A program made the position numbers and the translations under genes. The notes below the pieces were generated by a model. It saw nothing but the letters and a program-made list of their open reading frames with translations, had not been told where the DNA came from and searched no databases. This document shows positions 47,557 to 55,156 of a stretch of DNA of 64,000 nt, piece after piece (within the stretch, counting starts at the first letter, position 1; each line of letters begins with the position of its first letter). The stretch spans positions 2,253,001 to 2,317,000 of the forward strand of contig JADJPV010000001.1 of NCBI GenBank assembly GCA_016713085.1, in the 5' to 3' direction. Source of the DNA: Chitinophagaceae bacterium (GTDB lineage Bacteria; Bacteroidota; Bacteroidia; Chitinophagales; Chitinophagaceae).

Positions 47557-49098
47557 TTACCCAGCCCAGCCTTCCCTGTCTAAACTCCGGTATTGTATAG
47601 CTTCTGCTAAATGCTCTATTTTAATATCAGCACTTTGAGCAAGGTCAGCAATGGTTCGGCTTACTTTTAATATCCGGTCGTAAGCTCTTGCACTCAGGTT
47701 CAGTTTATCCATCGCTGCTTTTAATAATGTTTGTCCGGCTTGTGTGATGACGCAGATTTCTTTTAACTGTTTACTGCTGATCTGTGCATTGGCATACACT
47801 CCGTCAACTCCTTTATAACGTTCTGCCTGAATATCTCTTGCAATGATCACACGGTCACGGATAATGGCAGAAGTTTCTCCATCTTCCACTCTTGATAATT
47901 CGCTGAAAGGAACAGGGGTTACTTCCACATGCAGATCAATACGGTCTAAAAGAGGACCGGAAATTTTGTTGAGATATTTTTGAACAGCACCCGGCGGACA
48001 GGTGCATTCTTTTTCGGGATGATTGTAAAATCCACATGGACAAGGATTCATAGAAGAGATCAGCATAAAGGATGCAGGAAAATCAATGGCGATTTTTGCT
48101 CTTGATATTGTTACTCTTCTTTCTTCCATTGGTTGGCGCATCACTTCCAGCACCGTTCTTTTGAACTCAGGTAACTCATCTAAAAACAACACACCGTTAT
48201 GCGCCAGTGAAATTTCACCGGGTTGCGGATTGGTGCCGCCACCAACTAAAGCAACATCAGAAATTGTATGATGAGGTGAACGGAACGGACGTTTGGAAAT
48301 TAAAGTAGAATTCTCCGGAAGCTTTCCTGCCACACTGTGAATCTTGGTTGTTTCCAACGCTTCCTGCAAACTCAATGGAGGAAGAATGGTGGGCAAACGT
48401 TTTGCCAGCATGGTTTTTCCTGCACCGGGTGGGCCAATTAAAATTGCATTATGACTTCCTGCTGCTGCAATTTCCAATGCCCGTTTAATATTCTTTTGTC
48501 CTTTTACATCACTGAAATCAAATTCAAAATTATACTGGTCGTTAAAAAATTCTTCTCTTGTATTTACAACGATTGGTTGTAAAGAAGTTTCGTCTTTAAA
48601 GAAATTGATCACTTCACTGATATGCGATACTCCATATACATTCAGGTTGTTCACCATTCCGGCTTCCTTTGCATTTTGTTTGGGAACAATCAATCCTTTA
48701 AAATTTTCTTTGCGTGCCTGGATAGCAATGGGCAATGCACCTTTGATGGGTTGAATGCTTCCGTCTAAACTCAGTTCACCCATGATCACATATTCACTTA
48801 AACGTTCAGGATTTTCAATCTGCTCGGTGGCTCCCAATATGCCGATGGCAATGGGAAGATCAAAGGCAGTTCCTGTTTTGCGGATATCAGCAGGAGCAAG
48901 ATTCACAATAACCTTGGTGCGGGGGAAATAATGACCGGTTGTTTTTAAAGCACTTTCTACACGCTGTTCGCTTTCTTTTACTGCATTGTCTGGCAAACCA
49001 ACCATGTAAAAATATTTTCCATTGGAAACACTCACCTCTACCGTTATAGTAATGGCATTCACTCCGTACACAGCGCTTCCAAAGGTTTTAACAAGCAT
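47557..49098 (-). CDS. YifB/ComM family Mg-chelatase-like AAA+ ATPase
   Basis: A 513-residue ATPase. The N-terminal ribosomal-S5/Lon-type domain (to about residue 175) is followed by the AAA+ module with GPPGAGKTMLAKRLPTILPPLS (Walker A), GVLFLDELPEFKR (Walker B) and SSMNPCPCGFYNHPEKECTCPPGA with its Cys cluster. A Mg-chelatase C-terminal domain with AYDRILKVSRTIADLA follows. In competent bacteria ComM/YifB is a hexameric branch-migration helicase for transforming DNA. Length and motifs are complete. It stands alone between the GT cluster and an oxidase, with no evident operon partner. Confidence 0.95.
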   Translation of the reverse strand: MLVKTFGSAVYGVNAITITVEVSVSNGKYFYMVGLPDNAVKESEQRVESALKTTGHYFPRTKVIVNLAPADIRKTGTAFDLPIAIGILGATEQIENPERLSEYVIMGELSLDGSIQPIKGALPIAIQARKENFKGLIVPKQNAKEAGMVNNLNVYGVSHISEVINFFKDETSLQPIVVNTREEFFNDQYNFEFDFSDVKGQKNIKRALEIAAAGSHNAILIGPPGAGKTMLAKRLPTILPPLSLQEALETTKIHSVAGKLPENSTLISKRPFRSPHHTISDVALVGGGTNPQPGEISLAHNGVLFLDELPEFKRTVLEVMRQPMEERRVTISRAKIAIDFPASFMLISSMNPCPCGFYNHPEKECTCPPGAVQKYLNKISGPLLDRIDLHVEVTPVPFSELSRVEDGETSAIIRDRVIIARDIQAERYKGVDGVYANAQISSKQLKEICVITQAGQTLLKAAMDKLNLSARAYDRILKVSRTIADLAQSADIKIEHLAEAIQYRSLDREGWAG

Positions 49099-49153
49099 GA
49101 AATTGTTGAATTGTAATTCGTAAAGTTAGCAGTTGCAATTAAAATATTTTGAT

Positions 49154-50494
49154 TTATATCAGCGAAAGTATTTCATTACTAACTCTTTCCCCGCTTCTCA
49201 CAGCTCCTTCCATATATCCATTCCACCCATCACTGGTTTCTGTTCCTGCCCAATGAATATGGCCGCAGGGTTCACGCAAAGTATTGCCAACAGATGTAAT
49301 AGCATTGGGCGGCATCAAACCTGCATAACAGCCAAGGCTCCATGCATCATCTGTAAAGGATTTGTCGATATACAATTCACAGCGCATGGCATCATCACCA
49401 AGGAAACGGCTGAAACAATCCAGCACAAGATCTTTCCGGGCTGCTTCATCAAACTGCATCAGTTCTTTTGCTTTTTCTGCCAATGAAAATCCCATTAAAA
49501 TTCCTTTGCTGCCATCTTTCGGTGAGTTGTCGAATGTAACGGATACATACTGATCGGGCATGGCACATAAACCATTCAGTTTCTTTTCACGCCAGAACGG
49601 TTTTTTATAAATGGCATAGCATTTCACTACAGTTCCCATGAATTGCTGCTGCATCAGTAGTATTCTTTTTTCTGGTAAAGCCTGTTCGTAAATGATCTTA
49701 CCTGCAACAGCGGGCGGTACAGCAATAACGACCTTTTTTGCAGCATACGAAAAACCTTCACCTTTCACTTCAACTCCATCATTGTTCTGGGAAATAGATA
49801 CAACTGCTTTGTTCAATTGTAATTCGTTAGTCAATTCTTCAGCCATCTTTAAACAAATACTTTGAGCGCCACCAAGCATACGATCCTGTTGTGCACCATT
49901 GCGGATATTCATCAGCACTTCAAAATCTTTTCCGCTTTTTGTATAGACCAGAGAATGCAGGAATGAAACATGTTGCGGATGCGAAGCGAAGATTGCTTCA
50001 TAAGCCAGCCGGAACATAGTTCTGGCTGTTTCATTTTTCATCGTTTGCTGCATCCATTGTTCTGTATTCATCTCATCCCATTCGGCAGCATTGGGGGAAA
50101 GCCAGGGTTGTTCAAGGTTGATCTGCTTTGATAATTTATTGATGCGTTTGATGCCTTTGTTTAAACTTAATAATGCAAACAGCGGGAGAGGAGGAATGAT
50201 CCCTTTATAGCGTTTCAGTTGATTGTTGAAGAACAAGCTGCTTCTTCCTTTATCATAGGTTGGAAATGTATCGATCCTGTATTCTTTGCAGAGTTCATAC
50301 ATCTTATCCTGTGTCGGGCCGATCCATTGTCCACCAAGATCAACATAGGTCTTCTCATCGATCCATTGTGTATGAATACGTCCGCCAACACGATCCCTCG
50401 CTTCGAGTAAGAGAATGTTTTTTCCAGCACGTTTCAGATTTCTTGCTGCTGTCAGACCTGCATATCCGGCGCCGATAATGATGCAATCGTACAT
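49154..50494 (-). CDS. FAD-dependent amine oxidase / flavin monoamine oxidase family
   Basis: A 446-residue flavoprotein. The dinucleotide fold IIGAGYAGLTAARNLKRAG opens the protein, followed by LLLEARDRVGGRIHTQWIDEKTYVDLGGQWIGP, the characteristic MAO-type FAD contact. The C-terminal HIHWAGTETSDGWNGYMEGAVRSGERVS completes the site. Animal MAO and plant polyamine oxidases share this layout; bacterial substrates range from amines to carotenoid-like polyenes and cannot be fixed here. No membrane anchor is obvious. Flanking genes do not clarify the pathway. Confidence 0.93.
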   Translation of the reverse strand: MYDCIIIGAGYAGLTAARNLKRAGKNILLLEARDRVGGRIHTQWIDEKTYVDLGGQWIGPTQDKMYELCKEYRIDTFPTYDKGRSSLFFNNQLKRYKGIIPPLPLFALLSLNKGIKRINKLSKQINLEQPWLSPNAAEWDEMNTEQWMQQTMKNETARTMFRLAYEAIFASHPQHVSFLHSLVYTKSGKDFEVLMNIRNGAQQDRMLGGAQSICLKMAEELTNELQLNKAVVSISQNNDGVEVKGEGFSYAAKKVVIAVPPAVAGKIIYEQALPEKRILLMQQQFMGTVVKCYAIYKKPFWREKKLNGLCAMPDQYVSVTFDNSPKDGSKGILMGFSLAEKAKELMQFDEAARKDLVLDCFSRFLGDDAMRCELYIDKSFTDDAWSLGCYAGLMPPNAITSVGNTLREPCGHIHWAGTETSDGWNGYMEGAVRSGERVSNEILSLI

Positions 50495-50506
50495 AGGTAG
50501 AATGTT

Positions 50507-50523
50507 AGAAGTGAGAAGGAAGA
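50507..50523. repeat. Left arm of inverted repeat around the four-helix-bundle gene
   Basis: AGAAGTGAGAAGGAAGA; 15 of 17 positions match the reverse complement of the right arm at 50946-50962. Confidence 0.6.
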
Positions 50524-50527
50524 TAAT

Positions 50528-50887
50528 TTACGATAATTTGGTCATCATACCTGATAGCATGGCAAAAATTTCATTGAGCATTTTACCTGTTTTCTCAATT
50601 TCATTTTCTTTTACATAACCCAGCTCCAGCATTGCTTCAAAATCGGTATCTACTTCAACAAGAGAAGAGCGGGAAATTTCATAAAATCTTCTTTTCTCAG
50701 CATTTGTTTTTCTTGCTGCCCCTTCAGCAATATTATTCAAAACAGATAAAGCCGCCCGGCGAATCTGAATCCTCAGAACAAATTCTTCATCTTTTGGAAG
50801 CTGTTTTGTTATTGTTCTAACTTCAGATTGTAACTGTTTACTTAATTGCCAGGCTTTAAGATTTTTGTGTGATAGATTGAGCAACAT
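50528..50887 (-). CDS. Four-helix-bundle protein of the S23/IVS family
   Basis: A 119-residue, all-helical protein with the family motif NLKAWQLSKQLQSEV near the start, RIQIRRAALSVLNNIAEGAARKT and FYEISRSSLVEVDTDFE. The family (PF05635) is named after the ORF found in 23S rRNA intervening sequences, where the flanks form a base-paired stem. Here the gene stands outside rRNA but is flanked by inverted AGAAGTGAGAAGGAAGA-type arms (50507-50523 and 50946-50962), which may be a mobile-unit trace. Biochemical role unknown. Confidence 0.9.
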   Translation of the reverse strand: MLLNLSHKNLKAWQLSKQLQSEVRTITKQLPKDEEFVLRIQIRRAALSVLNNIAEGAARKTNAEKRRFYEISRSSLVEVDTDFEAMLELGYVKENEIEKTGKMLNEIFAMLSGMMTKLS

Positions 50888-50945
50888 GGTTTTATTGTTT
50901 TGGTGTTATAAAACAATTTTGAGCTTCGATCTGAAGGTTCTTCCG

Positions 50946-50962
50946 TCTCCCTTTTCACTTCT
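50946..50962. repeat. Right arm of inverted repeat around the four-helix-bundle gene
   Basis: TCTCCCTTTTCACTTCT, ending four bases before the stop of the CN-hydrolase gene. Confidence 0.6.
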
Positions 50963-50966
50963 CCCT

Positions 50967-52129
50967 TTATCTCCTCCACAAATTCACCATCCGTCCTTTC
51001 CCTTTTGCAGCAGGTAACACAGTTAGTGAATCATTGTTTAAAATCAGTACTCTTCCTTCGGGTTTCATATCCCACATGCTTCCGGTGAAAAACACATTCA
51101 GTCCGTAATGAATATTTGATTGAACTGCACGTTTACCCATGCTGTATTTTTTCCATGCATCACCTTCTGTAATTTTTTTGTAATCAGTTGTATCTACATC
51201 AGCCGGAGCTTTAAATCCATTATATCCGTTCCATGGTGCTAACCAAATACTGTCTGTTCCAGCACCAAGGGATGGTATAACAACGAAGTCAACTTTGCCG
51301 GCAATGGTTGCATAGGCTTCAGGATACCAGCTGTCGGCACAAATCAAAACAACCATTTTCCCTGCTTTTGTTTGAAAGATGGGTTGCTGTTCTTTGCTGC
51401 CGCATTGTGTAAAACCATTTTCACTGTCGATGGGAAATATTTTTTTCACCAGTGGAGGAATGATCTTCCCATCATTGCCAAACACAACAGAGGTATTAAA
51501 AATTTCTCCGCCTTTTTTTATGGTGATGTTTCCTTCTTGATTAATCGAAGCATCTGGCAGTGCAATAGAACCGGCAACAATGGTACAGTTGTATTCTTTT
51601 GCCAGTATTGAAAACACCTGCTGATACTGTTCTGCCATTTGTTTTGCTTTCATGTGAAAGATGGCATATTTGGTTTTATCTTTTGCAGGCGACTGGGTAT
51701 AGCTGTAAAAAAATTTAAACAGGTTTGAGGTAACAATGGTTTTCATTGCATCGTTGATCGTTGTTTGCTGGTAAATTTTTTCTTTTTCATTTGCTGCCAC
51801 CAGCCAGGTGCCGATGTATTCAGGCAGTAAAACAACCGATTTTTCTGTCAGTTTGTTTTCCCGTTTCAACTGTTCAAAATAAAAACGGAGAGATATTTCA
51901 AAGTTAAAAGCAGTTGAATAATTAAGGGCAGTGAGGTAAGGCTGAATGCCAATCACATTTCCTTTTCCTGAATCGATGCCATCTTCTATATAGTCAAATC
52001 TTGTTTTGAATTCGGGTAATTTGCTCCAGCCGGTTCCTTTTTCTTTTGCACGGTTCATCATTGCCCAGATATTGTACACAACCAGGACAACAGCAAGGAA
52101 GATACCGATACGCAGAAACCATTTTTCAT
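50967..52129 (-). CDS. Carbon-nitrogen hydrolase family protein, membrane-anchored (5' frameshift)
   Basis: A nitrilase-superfamily protein of about 387 residues. The triad is Glu in VLLPEYIGT, a Lys in HMKAKQMAEQ or the following helix (not certain), and Cys in VVLICADSWYPEAY. The frame runs from 52079 (GTG) back to 50967, but one extra A in the A5 run (complement of 52122-52126) makes an ATG at 52129 with MKKWFLRIGIFLAVVLVVYNIW, i.e. an N-terminal membrane anchor. Substrate unknown. The apolipoprotein N-acyltransferase also carries this domain but with seven helices, so this is not Lnt. Confidence 0.85.
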
Positions 52130-52193
52130 AAAAAATAATTAGGACAGAATGTTATTATTTAGACAGGTTAAATTTAGTAAACCTGTTTTAAAA

Positions 52194-52216
52194 GTCCCTT
52201 TAGGGATTTAGGGTAA
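52194..52216. repeat. CCCTTTAGGG-type palindromic repeat at the 3' end of the mutS-like gene
   Basis: GTCCCTTTAGGGATTTAGGGTAA: a palindrome CCCTTTAGGG followed by ATTTAGGG, the same design as the leuS and pyrC elements. It provides the final Pro codon and the stop of the gene at 52208. Confidence 0.6.
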
Positions 52217-53527
52217 ATTCTCCAGCATCTCCACAACTTTTTCTCTCTTCAAAATTAAATAGCCAAGCCGGTCGTTGCTGATGCCATCTTTCAGCTGATA
52301 ACTGAAATGCAGTTGTTCATCTGTTGCTGTGGTTTCAAAATAACGGAAAGTAATATTGGGGTATACTTTCAGTTCTTCACCAATTTCATACAAATGGGTT
52401 GAGAGAATGAAGAGTGAGTTTTTAATCTTCAGTAAACCTTTAATCACTGCAGCACTGCAATGCATGGCATCCTGTATATTAGTACCCTTAAACAATTCAT
52501 CAATCAGTACCAGCCATTTTCTGCCATCGGTAATTTTTAAGACTGTATTCTTGATGCGCTGTACTTCATTATAGAAATAGCTTTCGCCTTTTACGATGTT
52601 ATCCTGCACCTGTATATTGCTCAGCAATCCATCAAACAAACTAAGCTGCATGGTTTGTGCAGGCACACCCATTCCAAGATGGGCCAGGTACACGGCACAA
52701 CCTACTGACTTGATGAAAGTACTTTTACCCGCCATGTTTGCACCGGTTAAAAACAAAAAATTGGTTTGCGGGTTGAGTGTGATATCGTAAGCAACGGGAG
52801 TTTGCAATAGCAAATGATACAATCCTTTTGCCCGGATCATTGGTTCATCGCTTTCCTGCATCTTTGGAAAATGCAGATCAAATTTCTGTACAGCTTTCGC
52901 CATACTGTAATAGGCATCGAGCTGATGATAAAGATCAATCAGCAGTTCGGCACTCTGCCGGAACTCATAGCGAAGGTAGTTACCAAAGCGCAGCATTTTT
53001 TGTGGAGATAACTTCTTTGATTTTTCTACAGAAATCATCTGCTGAACAAGATCTTCTTTTAACCGTTTCCTGATCTCAGTTACAATAGTTAACAGTAAAG
53101 GTGAAGCATCATCAGCTGATAATAATTTCTCCAGGTTTTTCATTCCTTTGAGGAAATCAATGAAATGCCCAACCGTATACCTCACGAGATTATAATCATG
53201 TGCATCAAAAATCTTGTATAAAAAAGCAGGTAAAGGGGAACTGCTGTCGGGTATTTTATCGAACGGGTAACCATAAAATTTTTCCAGCATCAGGATGGTT
53301 CCGTTACTGATCTCATTCGGCCATTGATGCATCACTGCACCAATCTGCTGTAAGGCTTTTTGTGTCTGTTCAATCTTTTGCAGATTATGATGCGGATGTG
53401 TAAGAACGTATTGCAGGCGCTGTTTGCCACCATCTGTTATACAGAAATTGATACGGTGCAGCAGCGAATATTCTTCTTCGTTGTTGAGAATGGAGAGATC
53501 GTAATATGTGACTTTGTCAATTTCCAT
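52208..53527 (-). CDS. MutS-related ATPase, lacking the mismatch-recognition domain
   Basis: A 439-residue protein. The core/clamp helices fill the first 225 residues, and the ATPase has Walker A LTGANMAGKSTFIKSVG, Walker B LVLIDELFKGTN and DAMHCSAAVI, i.e. the MutS C-terminal half. There is no N-terminal MutS-I mismatch-recognition domain, no connector domain and no Smr nuclease domain of MutS2, so it belongs to the standalone MutS-like ATPases found in this phylum; their function is unclear. It is followed by a palindromic repeat that gives its 3' end. The start at 53527 gives a normal N-terminus. Confidence 0.88.
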   Translation of the reverse strand: MEIDKVTYYDLSILNNEEEYSLLHRINFCITDGGKQRLQYVLTHPHHNLQKIEQTQKALQQIGAVMHQWPNEISNGTILMLEKFYGYPFDKIPDSSSPLPAFLYKIFDAHDYNLVRYTVGHFIDFLKGMKNLEKLLSADDASPLLLTIVTEIRKRLKEDLVQQMISVEKSKKLSPQKMLRFGNYLRYEFRQSAELLIDLYHQLDAYYSMAKAVQKFDLHFPKMQESDEPMIRAKGLYHLLLQTPVAYDITLNPQTNFLFLTGANMAGKSTFIKSVGCAVYLAHLGMGVPAQTMQLSLFDGLLSNIQVQDNIVKGESYFYNEVQRIKNTVLKITDGRKWLVLIDELFKGTNIQDAMHCSAAVIKGLLKIKNSLFILSTHLYEIGEELKVYPNITFRYFETTATDEQLHFSYQLKDGISNDRLGYLILKREKVVEMLENLP

Positions 53528-53614
53528 TAGTCATGCAGTAAGCCAGAAAGGTATGCCATAACTTTAATTGTTTCTGATTCTGTTACAATCGGGTTTAGTT
53601 ATGGCATACCTGTA

Positions 53615-55021
53615 TTATCGTACAAATTTTAACCGTTGCCCCTTATGAGATTCATCTATAGTGCCATTTGCATAAACCAAATGACCATTTACAAATGTAT
53701 GGGTAATACTTGCCGGAAATGTAAATCCTTCTAACGGACTCCATCCGCATTTGTACAGGATATTTTCTTTGCTTACAATCGAGGTTTGATGCAGATCAAC
53801 CAACACCAGATCAGCATGGAAACCTTCACGGATATAACCACGCTCTTTGATCTGGAAACAATCAGCAACAGCATGACTCATCTTTTCAGCAATTTTCTCT
53901 AGTGAAATCCTTCCTTCTTTGTAATAGTGCAGCATCAGCAGTAACGGATGCTGAACAAGCGGAAGCCCGGCATGAGCATGTTCATAAGAATGCCCCGACC
54001 TCACCCCATCCCTCTCCAAAGGAGAGGGGGAAAGAACACCCTCCGAATTTCTGATCATTCCTTTTTCTTCTAAAGTATGCGGTGCATGATCGGTGGCAAT
54101 TACATCAATACGGTCATCGAGCAATGCTTTCCATAAACCTTCTTTATTTTCTTTTGATTTGATGGCAGGATTGCATTTAATGCGGTAGCCGAGTGTTGCA
54201 TAATCATCAGCTGTGTAATGCAGATGATGCACACACACTTCATTGGTAATGCGTTTTTCTTTCAACGGCATCATATTGCCAAACAACTCAAGTTCCTTTG
54301 CTGTGCTGATATGCAGAATATGCAAACGGGTATTATACTGTCTTGCAATCTGGATCGCCATTAATGAAGATTCATAACAGGCATCAACACTTCTGATCAA
54401 AGGATGATCTGCAGCACTCAGTTCGCCTTTCTCTGCTTTTAGCCTTTCATAATTTTCTTTAATGATGGTTTCGCTTTCGGAATGTGTGGCAATCAGCATT
54501 TCACTTTCACGGAATACTTTATCCAGTGTATTGTAATTATCCACCAGCATATTGCCCGTGCTTGCGCCCATAAAGATTTTAATACCGCAGATATCATTCT
54601 TAAAATCATTTGCCTTCAACGTATCATCAGCACTCTGGTTGCTGGTGCCCATATAAAAGGAATAGTTGGCGAGGGAGCTTTGTGCAGCAATGCTGTATTT
54701 ATCTTCCAGTAATTCCAGGTTCAGTGCATTAGGAATAGTGTTGGGCATTTCCATAAAGGAAGTAACACCACCTGCAACTGCTGCCCTTGCTTCAGAATGA
54801 ATATTGGCTTTATGAGTTAACCCCGGTTCACGGAAATGCACCTGGTCGTCAATGACCCCGGGAAATAAATACTTTCCTTCGGCGTTTATTTCGATGACAG
54901 TTGAAGATGATTGAATGGAAGTCGCTATCTTTTCAATTCTCCCGTTCATGATCAGTACATCATTGGCAGTAATGCTTCCTTCATTTACAACCAAACAATT
55001 TTTCAGCAGATAATTTTGCAT
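53615..55021 (-). CDS. pyrC: Dihydroorotase with in-frame palindromic repeat
   Basis: A 468-residue amidohydrolase catalysing ring closure of carbamoyl-aspartate in pyrimidine synthesis. Seen: PGVIDDQVHFREPGLTHK (metal-binding H-x-H region, with Gln at the first position), HILHISTAKEL and IATDHAPHTLEEK (third metal region with Asp). The Q-V-H form occurs in other Bacteroidota dihydroorotases, as far as I recall. The segment MIRNSEGVLSPSPLERDGVR, between EEK and AGLPLVQHPLL, is extra and encoded by the repeat at 53994-54040. Upstream ATG 55078 is rejected for ATG 55021, which starts MQNYLLKNCLVVN. Confidence 0.92.
   Translation of the reverse strand: MQNYLLKNCLVVNEGSITANDVLIMNGRIEKIATSIQSSSTVIEINAEGKYLFPGVIDDQVHFREPGLTHKANIHSEARAAVAGGVTSFMEMPNTIPNALNLELLEDKYSIAAQSSLANYSFYMGTSNQSADDTLKANDFKNDICGIKIFMGASTGNMLVDNYNTLDKVFRESEMLIATHSESETIIKENYERLKAEKGELSAADHPLIRSVDACYESSLMAIQIARQYNTRLHILHISTAKELELFGNMMPLKEKRITNEVCVHHLHYTADDYATLGYRIKCNPAIKSKENKEGLWKALLDDRIDVIATDHAPHTLEEKGMIRNSEGVLSPSPLERDGVRSGHSYEHAHAGLPLVQHPLLLMLHYYKEGRISLEKIAEKMSHAVADCFQIKERGYIREGFHADLVLVDLHQTSIVSKENILYKCGWSPLEGFTFPASITHTFVNGHLVYANGTIDESHKGQRLKFVR
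53994..54040. repeat. CCTCTCCTTTGGAGAGG-type palindromic repeat inside pyrC
   Basis: The minus strand carries CCCTCTCCTTTGGAGAGGG followed by ATGGGGTGAGG: a palindrome plus a G-rich tail, as in the leuS copy (CCCCCCTTTGGGGGG then TGGGGGGG). It is read in frame. Confidence 0.75.
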
Positions 55022-55156
55022 AATACCTTTTTTGATAAACAAACCAGTTGAGATTGTTGGTATTATACCGGCATACAATCGTATTTTTCAATTCAGTAAC
55101 ACGATGTTTATTAGTATCGTCGGTATAACTTATTTTTACCATTAAATAACAACCGC

